This document shows, one piece after another, positions 9,304 through 19,553 of a stretch of 51,915 bases of DNA. This DNA comes from Wuchereria bancrofti. Its lineage: Eukaryota > Nematoda > Chromadorea > Rhabditida > Onchocercidae. The notes beneath the pieces were generated by a model. That model was not told where the DNA came from. It did not search any database and saw nothing but the letters and a program-made list of their open reading frames with translations. The stretch lies in assembly GCA_005281725.1 (NCBI GenBank), contig SSBO01000020.1:1-51915 (forward strand). The letters run 5' to 3'. Both the position numbers and the translations under genes were made by a program. The number at the start of each line of letters is the position of its first letter. The stretch's first letter is position 1.

Positions 9304-12300
9304 CACCCTATGGAATTAGAGAGAAAGGACAAAAAGTGAGCATCAAAGGAAAGAAGGAATCGTGGATAGTCAAAGATGCTCAGCAGTAAGTTTTATTGTT
9401 TGTTTTGCTGATCCCATTTTTTATTTTTTAATTTTTTGTTTGGAGAGGTAAGCTTAGAAAGATTCGTTCTGCGTAATTTTTTTTTAAAATAACTTTGCTG
9501 TGCAGTTTGGCTTTTATTGTTTATTATTTTTTCAGTGCAAATCATTATCCTGAAAAGGCGAAATATTCCATTTCTTCGGCATTCCTTGATCTTATCGATC
9601 TTGCTAGTAGATTGCTTGTTGTTGGTGGGCGTTTGTTATTTTGGTTTCCAGTGTTCGATGATGAGTTAGTTGTATTATTATTGAAGAAATTTATTAGAAA
9701 GGAATTTTGTGTTCAAGTCATATATAAAGTCAGTTATAATCTTTATGAATATTAATTTTTTTTCCAAATCTTTAGTTGCTGTCTATCCTACTACAGAGGG
9801 ATAAACGGGACCATATTCCAGTTTCTAAGCTAATTTATTAATATGAACTTCTTTTTGGTAGAAATGACATAATCTTTAGGAGTTGCTAAACCCTATTTTT
9901 TTTTCTCTAAATAGCAGTAATAATGCTCAATAAAGAGAATGATTCAAAAAGTGCAAAGATGAAAGTCATATAAATACTTTTATAAGTTATCTTTAGGTAA
10001 CAAAGGAGAAATATAAATTTGACAAGATTGTAAAATTTTCTACATATGTAATGGACATTCATAATAACACTATGATAAATAAAAACACTCCCTCATTAAG
10101 TACTGGATTAAACTTTGAATTTATGTGGTGAAGAACTATCTATTCAGTTTGGGATTTACGAAATTTAATTCTTTAGTCACACAAGCTGGATGTGATATTG
10201 ATTTTGATCGTTTTTCCATCTCTTTTCATTCTTTTTTACATGCTTAAATCTTTTTTCTATCTACTTTTATCCTGTTTGCCTACCAAAAGATTGTTTCACT
10301 TTAAGTTTAATTTGAATCCTAAAACTTCGATCTGAAGCATCTGATAAGTTATCAATCAATTTATTGCCAGGAAAATAGTCACTGTAGTATTATTGGCAAG
10401 ATATATTTTTTACAACAATTTTAATGTGAGGGTAATAATAACACAGTTCAAATTGCACAGCAAATATGTAGTTCACCATTATCTATATTAACTGAAGGTA
10501 AGCATTCGTAACCCTGTGGACACATATCGTCATCCACTGAATTTGTTAATGAGCATAATATAGGCATATATTTTCCCACTGTTGGCGTTTGTCGTCCAGC
10601 AGGACATTCTTCAAATACAAATAGACTTTTTTATAAAGGATAGATTTTTTTTCCTTTTGTATATTTTAGTTTGTAAGATTTAAACGATATAATGACTCAG
10701 CATATGGTCATTTGTATATGGTTGAAACTTAATAACCTAAACATTGAAGAGAAATAGAATTGGTTTATATTTCACTAATAATTTACCGGGAAGGATGATA
10801 TTAGGTCTTGGCTTACAACAAATGTGACGAGATTCTGCTACACTATATATGCATTCAGCATTGGAATCATAACAGTCTATGGAATGGATACAAGTTTCGG
10901 GCGCACTTCTTACTCTTAAGGTGTCGTAGCACGCATCTGTAAATGTTTTGCTCTTTTTTATTATGTAATGATTTTCATTTTTTTTTTCCTTTTTTAACTT
11001 TAGGAAAATAAGCGGGTAGAGAAAAAGGGGAATCAATCTTTCTGTTTCGTTTGTTTTCTCACTATTGTTTAAGATGATACATTTTTGGTTATATTCATTA
11101 TAAAGTTATATTAATTACGTTATGATTATGATTATTGTATAGTTAGAATGTAATATCATAAAACTTACCGATAGATGCATGAATTGATACAAGAATACAT
11201 GTAATAAATATGATTTCTAGAAAGTAACCAAGCCTAAAAGAATGACAAGAAATTATTACTGGAAGATTTTGGTGATCATTTTTCAAAAATTTTTGAATAA
11301 TATGGTATTTTATATACCTTGCATTTACATAATAATGAAAATAACAGAAGTTGAGCCCAACGAATAAGTTGAATTAACCGTTAACATGTATCCGTCCCGT
11401 AGAGTTATTCATTGATTTCAAAGAATATCAATGGAATTTAGCAAAAAAAAGCTATCAGAATTAAATTGTATAATTAGAATAGTTAATTAACGGAAGAAAT
11501 TAGAAATTGCAGGAACTTACAGATTGGAATAATACATGGAAAAGTCAGTGATGAAAACTGGAATACACTACTGCCAATCGTCTTTTCCATCTTCTTTTGT
11601 TTGGCTCGTTTTGGATGATATTTGATGTTGAGGGGGTGATAGAAATAGCTTAAAATATTTGTTCCATCCTCTTTTCCCTTTTCACCTATTCATAACCGTT
11701 TTTTTTTTTTTTGGTGAGTATTAGTTGAAGATCAAACAAAATTTGTATAGTGCTTCATCTGCTATGAGCTTTAAACAAATAAAATTATCTAGACAAATAA
11801 AAAAAGGAATGAGCAACATAATGCAGTGAAAGTTTTTGAATAGAGAATATGTCGGTTTAATAACTCATACAAAGCACAATAATAATCTATAAAAGTAATA
11901 TTTAAATTAGATGATATTTATTTTAAATGTTTGAGTTAGAATATTTTCATTTTTTTTACCTAAGTGAATCCTTTTTTTTCTTTTGTTTTTATTTTTTCTT
12001 TGATAATTTCTCTTTTTAGTTCATACATTCTCTATTATTATAAATAGATAAAAGAGAAGCAATCGTTTAATTGTTCTAAAGCAGACACTGTACTATATAA
12101 AACATTGTACTATACTATATAAAAATGAAATATGAAACTTTGCACTTACTGTTATTTATCAAGCAATAGTTGTCATCAAGATCGTTATTGGTTCCTGGCA
12201 TGTATATTCAGCTTTATTCAAAATTTGTACTTTTGATCATTGCGGATCCTTAGGCCTTTTTTTCCACATAGTGTTGCAATAGCTGAAATGTTCACGTAAT

Positions 12301-13312
12301 GTGATTGATAGTGATGCACTTATTGGAATATTCCATTCTTATCCATTACATTTTTAAAATATCAATTAATTAGATAGCTTAAATGAATGTAATCGTGTCA
12401 GATTAATTAGTGTTTTCTGCAACATATAAGATAGAAAAATTTAATGAACTCAACTTTTTTTTCACTCTTATTTTAATTTATAATCATATCTTGTACCAAA
12501 CTTGATTAAGAAATCTTGCTCTGACTTATGATTGGTAGTATTCTTGAACGTATAGAAGGATGAGAATCTGTGTCACAAACTTGAAGCAATTCTAAATGTA
12601 TCATAAAAAATTGAGCAATTGGCAATTGAAAAAAAAAGTAATGTATTATCAAAAACCAGTTTAGCAGTTTAGTCATCGATGATAATAACTTGAAAATTCT
12701 TATGAGGTTTTTGTGTGACCTTGATCCTGTGTTGAGTAGTGTCATTATTCGATAATACTGAGAATGGAAAACATTGTTTCACTTATTGGATGAGCAAAAA
12801 TCTTTAAAATTTTGCTAATTTTTAGATATTCCGAAGCAATTTTACCAAAACATGATGCGATGAAATTGATTTATAACTGTGAGCAATCATTGTCACGCAG
12901 GTATTCCAGGTGAATTGTTTGTTTTAAAGCTTGTTTTAAATTATAATTCCATATGATTTAGATTTGAGAAAGATAAAAATTATTTTTATCATTATTCAAA
13001 CTTTAATATAGTGATTTTCAATTGACTATCAGTATATGGAAGTTTAACTATAAAGTATCTCTAATTTTAGTAAAATGGTTGACGAGCCATATTTATGTTA
13101 TGACAGGATTTTTTTATCTTTTCTGATTTTGATTTCAAAGTGTTTTTTAATACTGAAATCTCTAGGCAGCAAAATAATCTGTCAGTGAATTTTGCAGAAG
13201 ATTGCTTGTGTACGAGAAATTAAGAATGGTAAAGAACGATGAGAAGACGTATGTTGAAAAGGATTGCTACGAAAATATGACTTTTCGACAGCGTGTGTTT
13301 ATGAAACATTGA
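9304..13312 (+). CDS. TRMT11: TRM11-like tRNA (guanine-N2)-methyltransferase, 3' exons
   Basis: TRM11 is the catalytic subunit of the TRM11-TRM112 enzyme that makes N2-methylguanosine at position 10 of tRNAs. Four exons join in frame: 9304-9385 (donor GTAAGT), 9536-9664 (acceptor TTTTCAG, donor GTTAGT), 12826-12900 (acceptor TTTTTAG, donor GTATTC) and 13198-13312 (acceptor TTTGCAG, stop TGA). The first opens within the catalytic DPPYGIRE motif, whose first Pro codon is split by the intron. Then follow the family blocks SSAFLDLIDLASRLL, VVGGRLLFWFPVF, DDEYSEAILPKHDAMKLIYN, CEQSLSRRRLLVYEK and a short C-terminus, about 133 residues in all. The THUMP domain and SAM-binding motif are not found anywhere to the left. 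A BEL/Pao LTR remnant ends 71 bp before the first visible exon. The third intron-exon block is 3.2 kb away because the second intron hosts another gene. Identity is sure; intactness of the gene is not. Confidence 0.88.
10360..10365 (-). terminator. AATAAA polyadenylation signal of the nested gene
   Basis: AATAAA on the minus strand lies 83 bases after the stop codon of the cysteine-rich gene. It is the first such hexamer downstream. Confidence 0.4.
10448..11279 (-). CDS. Small secreted protein with two six-cysteine repeats
   Basis: Four minus-strand exons join perfectly: 11260-11279 (starts ATG, donor GTAATA), 11169-11233 (acceptor CTTTTAG, donor GTAAG), 10787-10936 (acceptor TTTACAG, donor GTAAAT) and 10448-10608 (weak acceptor TTTGAAG, ending TGA). 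The product is 131 residues. Residues 1-27 form a signal peptide (hydrophobic IIFITCILVSIHAS). The mature part has two modules, each with six Cys ending in a CC pair. Cys spacing is 12, 5, 6, 10, then CC in the first; 16, 10, 5, 13, then CC in the second, which contains CPAG and CPQGYEC. The style resembles the lustrin-like or EB-like cysteine-rich modules common in nematode secreted proteins, but no function can be given. The gene is wholly inside a TRM11 intron in the opposite direction. The last acceptor is the least certain part. Confidence 0.75.
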
Positions 13313-14215
13313 TTAACTTGTTATTGTACTATGCTGTTTCCTTCATCTGTGAAATATAAAATTCATGTTTGCTAATTCCATAAAATTTGCTATAAAGCAT
13401 TTCATAACAATTTAAAAGTATCGAAGTTCTATCTAAAAAAAAAAAACGAATGAAGCATAATTTATTAATATTGAAATGTGCATGAACAAATTATGTACAC
13501 AGTACTTTAAATCCAGACATAATCATTTTCATATGTCTGTTTTTTCTTTTTTTGTTACTAATGAAGCAAAATTTGATTCGAATAACAAATGAATCTGATG
13601 ATTGAATTCGATCAAATGTGTAATTTATAAAAATTTAGTCGTTTATAGTATTGGACATTTGCTGTTAATACTTCAATCAGAAGATAAGGATGGTATGAAT
13701 TTGTAAATGTTGCTTATTTTATAAAATTTATATTCTGTTAAAGAATTTCAATTTAACAATTTAAAACTATCAAGTTTCTCGATATTTTAATCATTCTTTA
13801 TTTTCGAATAATTAAACGATTGTAACTGATACGTTGTCCGGATTATGTCACACTTGCAATGTACGCCATCAATGATACAGATTCGCAAATATATTGGATT
13901 AATTTTATACTCGATTACTCAGCAATTAAAATTGCTGTAAGTTTCTAAAATTATATTTGCATCTACTTTATCTTTTGTTTGTTTTGTCCAAATTCCAAAC
14001 TAAATGCAATTAATATTTCGTTTAAAGCTTAATAAGAAATGAGCAGAAAATTTTTTAAAAAAGTGAAAATTGAATATATGAGCTAATAAACAACAAAGAA
14101 TTGCATATTAATCCTCAAATATATTTTATAAATTAAAAACATTTATATGAAATAATTTCATAATACAATAATTTTTCGAAAGAATTATCACTATAGGTAC
14201 CATGGCAGGTGGTGT

Positions 14216-14350
14216 CATCAAAAACGAAACATTTAATTTACCAATCTTTTAGATTCACGGGAATGCTCTCTACCTCTTCTCTCACACAACAAAAACTAAT
14301 CTTGTTACAATCTTTGTTTTACATTCGTAGGAATGTTTTCTACCGGATTT
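14216..14350. repeat. Degenerate two-copy direct repeat, ~70 bp
   Basis: Both copies open with a CAAAAAC stretch and end in closely related blocks: TTAGATTCACGGGAATGCTC TCTACC near 14249 and TTACATTCGTAGGAATGTTT TCTACC near 14319. Confidence 0.5.
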
Positions 14351-14497
14351 GCGGTTGTCAAATTAGTTCTGTATATAAGCTAACCAAGCTTCCCCACTAA
14401 CCATTATTCATTCTACGTTTTTTGGGTGGTTATAATCTATGCGTTGCGCGCTGTTGTAATGTTGATTTTTGCGTTAATTTTTAATGTTGATTTGTTT

Positions 14498-14519
14498 GGT
14501 TTGATTACCCAAGTTTGAG
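14498..14519 (+). other. Genomic copy of the SL1 spliced-leader exon (1 mismatch)
   Basis: These 22 bases equal the nematode SL1 exon except for G instead of A at base 6; the last 16 bases, ATTACCCAAGTTTGAG, are identical. The next bases are GCAATA rather than the GT donor of an SL RNA gene, and no Sm-site-like AATTTTTGG follows, so this is not a working SL RNA gene. It lies 19 bases before the acceptor of the first visible MSP-domain exon. A copy derived from a trans-spliced mRNA is the simplest explanation; it could also be an SL RNA pseudogene. Confidence 0.85.
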
Positions 14520-14538
14520 GCAATAAATTATCTGGCAG

Positions 14539-17500
14539 TCACTAAATTTCACGGCAGGTGGTACAACAACACATATCCTTGAAGCAATTGATACCGAACG
14601 ATTAGCACTTAAAGTGAAACTAAAGCAAAAATATTACAATTTATATAGGGTAAAGTGTTTTGATGAATTTAACATTGATAAATGATTTATTAATTAATGA
14701 TTAAAATGATGAAACTATATAAATAATTGATTAATATCATTATCATACTATAAAATCAATGTGATAGCAATGTGAGAGTTTTGGAGCATTTATTACAATG
14801 TGCTTAATATTAGCTAACATTCATAATTGAATATACTTTTACATTATAATTATTTTTATAATTCTAGCAGCATAAATTGCATACATATTATTGATTTTTA
14901 GCATATTTTCACTTCATGAAATTATTTGTTTTTTGGGGAAAAATTTTTAGAAAATGAAAAATTTTCAAATTTAATGATAAATTATTATTATTACAGGAAG
15001 TAACTTAATTTAACAATTGTAATTGTAAGAGCTTAACTATTGTTCAAACTTATTTTTTTTGATCTTACTCATCTGTGAATCTTGTTCTGAAATTTTTTGA
15101 AATCGGTAGAAAATAAAAAAAAGAAAGCAGCTGATAATGACTGATACAATTGAGAAATTAATTTGTATGATAATTTGAATGCATATAATTTTTTATTCTA
15201 TTCAATGAGAAAAAAAATTTGAAAATTTTATTAGTTAAGGAAAAAATAATTTAGGTATCGGCACCCCTTGGTTTCGTAAAACCAGGCGTGAAAAAGGAAC
15301 TTTTTCTACTTCGATTGGTTAGTTATTTAATATTTTTCTTCATTTTTTTTCAATTAAAAATTAATTTAATTAACTGGATTTTACTTTCTTTTTCTTTTTT
15401 TCATCAATTGTAACTTGACATAGTTAAATATATAATATTAATTGATCGATTGATAATTAATGAATTGTGTAGTTGATTATATAACCGAATGATTAAGTGA
15501 TTAATCGATTTATTGATTGATTAATATTCTTTTATTAGTACATATTTTATTAATAATATAACAAAAAAAAAAAATGCATGTACTAAAAAACGAATTTAAA
15601 CAACTGTAAATTAATAATATAACAAAGATTTTTTTTTCGAATATAAATTGCTTCCATCATTTCATCACAATTTGTCTTATTGTTTTGCACTGTTTGTACA
15701 AACATTTCATCATTGATATGTCATTCTGCAAATATCTTCTTGTCATCAATTTGTTTCAACCTGAAAAACTATGCTATCAACGTTTGTTCTGTTTTAGCGT
15801 GGAAAGCCAGGAAAAACAAAATTAGTGGTAGAGTATATAGCATCACCAGAAGGTTATGATCCAAGGAAACCATTTGTTGAAGGAGCTGACGTAGAGTGTA
15901 TTGGATATACGTGTAAGAGGTATAAATAATTGCTCTCAAATGAATATAAATTTTCCAGTTTTTATCTGATTTTATTTTTTAAAATTCTTTAAAAGTTATC
16001 AGAAGAATATGATGTAATAATGGTTTAAAACTTTTTGGTTTAAAATTAGCAATAAAATATGGTTTAAATTTTTTAAAATTTAAACAAAGAATGGAAATTT
16101 AATTGAGCTTGTGGAATATTTCGGAGTAAGATTATAATTTAAGTCGACATTCATATAGATTTAAATTTTGACAAATTTTTTGATTTTTGCAACAAATGGA
16201 TAATTAATTGATTGAAGGGAAGAAATTTTTCAAAGCATTTAGATGGCACAAAAATTAACTAAATATTGGATAGAATTTTTTGGTATTTTCTGTAACAAAT
16301 CCTCAAGCTATAATTAAATCAACTTTTTTTTTTGTAGCATATAGCGATAGAAGAATACCAGATAAAGTACCAAAGGTTATGGATAAATTGGTAACAAAAG
16401 CAGGACAAAAGTTTATTCCAGCAGTAAGTAAAAGTTTTGAATAAATTAAATCTTTAGTTTTCGAATTTAATTTTTACAATGGATAAATAAACTAGTGAAT
16501 AGAAGAAATATTTCAACCCATTCAGAAGTATGTTTTTTTTTTTTAGGTAAATTAAAGTTAATTTTAAGTAAAATAAGTGCAGTTAAATTCTAGCGAGTAA
16601 ATTTTTTCTTAATAAATTATTAATAATGTAATCATAGGGAGAAATCCTTTCAAATTGGAAATTTTCCACGTATTAACATAATTAGCAATTAAAATTTTTT
16701 AAATTAGTGCATTCAAAATAAATAATTATTGCAGCTAATTAAATTGACGCATAATGCTTCGAACTTTTTTTTTGTATTATATGTATAATTATGTTAGACT
16801 TACAACTTACGTTTAATCTAATTAAAATAATTTCATTAAGATTTTTATAAAAGTTGTGTATTTGCTTGACTTTTATTATTATAAATGATTATATAATGTT
16901 AATTAATTAATAGAATAAAATTTCTAGCCAGGTTACGATGATCTTAAATTGGAAGCAGAAATTAATGATTTGTATAAGGATAAAGAGAGCATATTGTCAA
17001 CCGAACACGAGATATTGAAAGCTAAAGAAGGGAAGGGAAAAGTTGAAAAGAAAGAAGAAAAAGATCAAAATCTTACTGCAACTGATGAAGATGGCAAGTT
17101 CAATGATTTTTTTTTGTTAATTAACTTATCATCTTTTATCACTGATTATTTTAAGATAATTTAATCTTAAAATTTATTTAATTTATTTGAAATTGCAATT
17201 TTTTGTTTCGTATAATATTGAATTTTTGCAGCAGTTATTAAATTGCCATTGCATTATTTCCTAACTTAAATAAATCGGCATAAAGTTTCTCAAAAAATAC
17301 ATAGTTTTTCTTTTTTTTTTTAAATAATTTCTAAGAAACAAATAAGAAATGAATGAAGTTAGGATTGTCATTGAATTAATTATGTATTGGATTAATCATT
17401 TCCATTTTGTTGTTTATGAGCATTTTTTTTAAAGAATATTCACTAGTTGGAATAATATTTTGGAACTACTTAAAATTGTCCAAATATTTCTTAGTTAATA

Positions 17501-18237
17501 TATTAATTAAAGGGAAATTGTTTATGCTCATTAGAGGAGCTATTGATTTATAAAATGAAAATCATGATGAAATGAGCAATCCTTTCTTTTTTAAAATTTT
17601 TTTGTCTATTTTATTTATTGCTTATTTGAAAAATAATAATTTTCGGATAAGAAAGGCAAAGAAAATGGAGGTAAAAAAGTTTTTTTTTTCATTTCATAGC
17701 AAAAAATACAATTTTCTTTGAAGCTATGTTTGCTTTTTTTGTGTTTTAAAAAAATGGCTTAGAAAAATTTAGTTACTTTATACCATTCATAAATTAATTT
17801 CATACTAAATGATAAGTATGCATTTATTATGAATTTTAAAATTATACACATGGATTACTTTAAACTGAACTATAAAATTAGATGATAATAAATAAGTCTT
17901 AAACTGGAATCATGTTTGCCACGAATTGATCAGATGCTATCATAATTCAATTTCATATATGAAACTTTAAATTACATTTTTTATTCAAAAGATTGACGAA
18001 AAAAAATAAAAAAACGACGAAAAATTTATAATAAAATCTTAATTTCTTTTCATATTACTAATAGCAATTATTTCGTATTTACTTTTATATTTAGCTCCTA
18101 TTCAAGTGATTATACCAAATTTATGGAAAGGTTTAAAAGTTGGTGAAGTGCAGAAGATTAATGATGAATTAAAAGCGGTTCTGGAATTGGTAACCAATGA
18201 AAATAAACGTTACAAGTCCTGCTGCTGGTGTTCCTAG
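14539..18237 (+). CDS. MSP-domain protein (5' end missing, 3' end disrupted)
   Basis: Visible exons: 14539-14649 (acceptor TGGCAG, or 14558), 15255-15317, 15798-15919, 16338-16423 (acceptor alternatively at 16345), 16928-17093 and 18095 onward. The first three encode a major-sperm-protein fold in the right order: SLNFTAGGTTTHILEAIDTE, RLALKVKLKQKYYNLYRV, APLGFVKPGVKKELFLLRL, RGKPGKTKLVVEYIASPEGY and DPRKPFVEGADVE. The domain matches sperm-specific MSD/SSP-type proteins better than VAP. After it come DRRIPDKVPKVMDKLV, an acidic/basic coiled stretch (LEAEINDLYKDKESIL) and APIQVIIPNLWKGLKVGEVQ. The intron after 17093 seems to use a GC donor (GCAAGT), the only junction that keeps the next exon open. 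The frame stops at 18235-18237, but coding-like sequence continues in other frames to about 18600. In nematodes such proteins act in sperm or as MSP-related signals; the tail function is unknown. Confidence 0.75.
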
Positions 18238-18600
18238 TACCATTAAAAAAGTGTAAGTGTTGGTGGTGGCGGTGCTCATGATACTAAAAGTCCTGTACTA
18301 AGCGATGCTAGCGCTGTTCGTAGTGCAAAAGTGCAATTAATGTTGCTGCAATAAGTCAAACCGGTAAATTGAACAGTACTTATCATCAATGTTAGCTGGA
18401 GGTGGACATACAATAGGAGCGAAAGAAAGTGATAAAGGTACTACGGTTGCTGGTGGTGGATTAAAGGAATTTTCACTGTTTTTTCGCAGGTGCTAGTCCT
18501 GGTGCTTTAACCAGTGCATATATGAGTGCTCCCAGTCATGGTACCAGTAAAGCTAAAGATATGAGCTTTGCATTTGGAAATACTGCTGATCAGCTTGGTA
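18205..18600 (+). pseudogene. Frame-hopping Ser/Gly/Ala-rich tail of the MSP-domain gene
   Basis: After the stop at 18237, protein-like low-complexity sequence continues in successive frames: NVTSPAAGVPSTIKK, then GGGGAHDTKSPVLSDASAV, then INVAAISQTGKLNSTYHQC, then MLAGGGHTIGAKESDKGTTV, then GASPGALTSAYMSAPSHGT followed by MSFAFGNTADQLG. The last block has a fair acceptor (TTTTTTCGCAG at 18481-18491) and a donor-like GTACAT. Composition is similar throughout and unlike the AT-rich neighbourhood, so it was once one coding exon or a few. Repeated small insertions/deletions, real or from sequencing error, explain the pattern better than splicing. Confidence 0.55.
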
Positions 18601-19349
18601 CATACTTATTTCAAATGATAATTGAAAAATTTAAATTATGCAAAATATTTTCAAAATTTATTCAAGATTTTCAATGATTTATTTAATTGGATAGCATTAA
18701 AAAGACATGTTGAAATATAATTCTGTAGAAAATTTTCACAAATTATCATTCAAATGTCTAAAAAATTTAATCTGGTATTAGGCTAGGTGGTCGTAGCACG
18801 GATTTCTTATTTCTTTCTAATTAAATTTAATTAAATTGCGTATGCTATTTTCAACATTGATATCATTCACTTATTCTTTTTTGAATATTCGAAACAATTC
18901 GATAAATGATTCAAATAAAAAATGCATAATTGCTTAATTTTTTAAGACAACATGAAATGAAAATTCTGTAAATAAATAACTGATATAATAAAAGACAATT
19001 ATGGGAAAAAAACTTGTACTTTTTTCAATATATTTACTACTCATTTTATCTATCATTTTATATTATTTAAATTATGCACAATTTCTTTTTTCCTTACACG
19101 ATTGCAGCAATATTTCAGACCGAGACGGTCGTCTTTGAAAAAATAATAAATTGCATTGATTAACTGATATTTGAAAGTAATAATTTTTAATTTTACTAAA
19201 AATATTCAACTAACAAAGTTGTTTTTTCTGAAATTTTTAATAAGCCTTTATACATATGCAAAAATAATTAATTGCAACTTCTTTTTCATATATTTTAAAG
19301 AAATCAACTCTTCATTAATTAGTTGGAAAAAAATTTAATAATTTCTAAC
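18601..19349. other. AT-rich spacer
   Basis: I saw no exon for either flanking gene. In particular, the second exon of the minus-strand carboxylesterase, expected here, could not be found. Confidence 0.5.
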
Positions 19350-19523
19350 TTTGAAACGTAACGGTCTAACCGATGATTTTGGAAATGGTATACCAAGAAA
19401 TGCATTAATTTGACAGTTATCATCGTTTACTAAGCGTACTCCCTCAATGATACCTTGTTTTATTTTTACCTGTCTATCAACTTCCACCACTTTATTTCGA
19501 ATACAACATTTTATTTCTATCAT
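19350..19523 (-). CDS. Carboxylesterase-family protein, isolated first exon
   Basis: The exon starts at the ATG at 19521-19523 and ends in ...RPLRFK before a GTTAGA donor, giving 58 residues. The family signature is clear: KQGIIEGVRL, then INAFLGIPFPKSSVRPLRF, matching the N-terminal 'G.v.G ... FlGIPyA.pP.g.lRF' block of alpha/beta-hydrolase carboxylesterases and cholinesterases. An acceptor TTTTTTTAG lies 19 bases upstream of the ATG, as expected for SL trans-splicing. The N-terminus is not a convincing signal peptide. Nothing to the left on the minus strand looks like the following exons with the Ser-Asp/Glu-His triad; that area is occupied by the plus-strand MSP-domain gene. It may be a 5' fragment left by rearrangement, or a gene with very long introns. 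Confidence 0.65.
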
Positions 19524-19542
19524 TGTTGCCAATTAAATTTGT

Positions 19543-19553
19543 CTAAAAAAATT
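19543..19553 (-). promoter_or_regulatory. Likely trans-splice acceptor of the carboxylesterase exon
   Basis: Minus-strand poly-T followed by TAG, 19 bases ahead of the ATG at 19523. No upstream coding continuation exists in frame, so an SL acceptor is likelier than an internal one. Confidence 0.45.

Larger units (their letters stand above)
9665..12825 (+). other. Large TRM11 intron containing a nested gene
   Basis: This intron has donor GTTAGT at 9665 and acceptor TTTTTAG ending at 12825. At 10448-11279 it contains, on the opposite strand, a complete four-exon cysteine-rich secreted protein gene. The remaining 9.67-10.45 kb and 11.28-12.83 kb are AT-rich without further exons that I can support. 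Confidence 0.75.
13313..14538. other. Spacer between TRM11 and the MSP-domain gene
   Basis: No gene is supported. The region holds a degenerate two-copy repeat at 14216-14350, a short ATGGCAGGTGGTGTC sequence at 14202 that resembles the GGCAGGTGGTACA inside the first visible MSP exon, and the SL1-like sequence at 14498-14519. The first exon of the MSP-domain gene must lie here or further left, but I could not identify it. Confidence 0.5.

Noticed and set aside
9776..9841. Possible last exon of the TRM11 gene following a TTTAG acceptor.
   Set aside because: It gives a peptide without family similarity. Exons at 12826-12900 and 13198-13312 fit both the phase (donor GTTAGT at 9665) and the conserved NCEQ...RRLL block much better.
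12506..12745. Minus-strand open frame of 79 codons inside the TRM11 intron.
   Set aside because: No recognisable domain and no paired exons; it is probably chance.
14498..14610. SL RNA gene.
   Set aside because: The SL1-like exon is followed by GC instead of GT, there is no Sm-binding site, and the sequence runs into a protein-coding exon.
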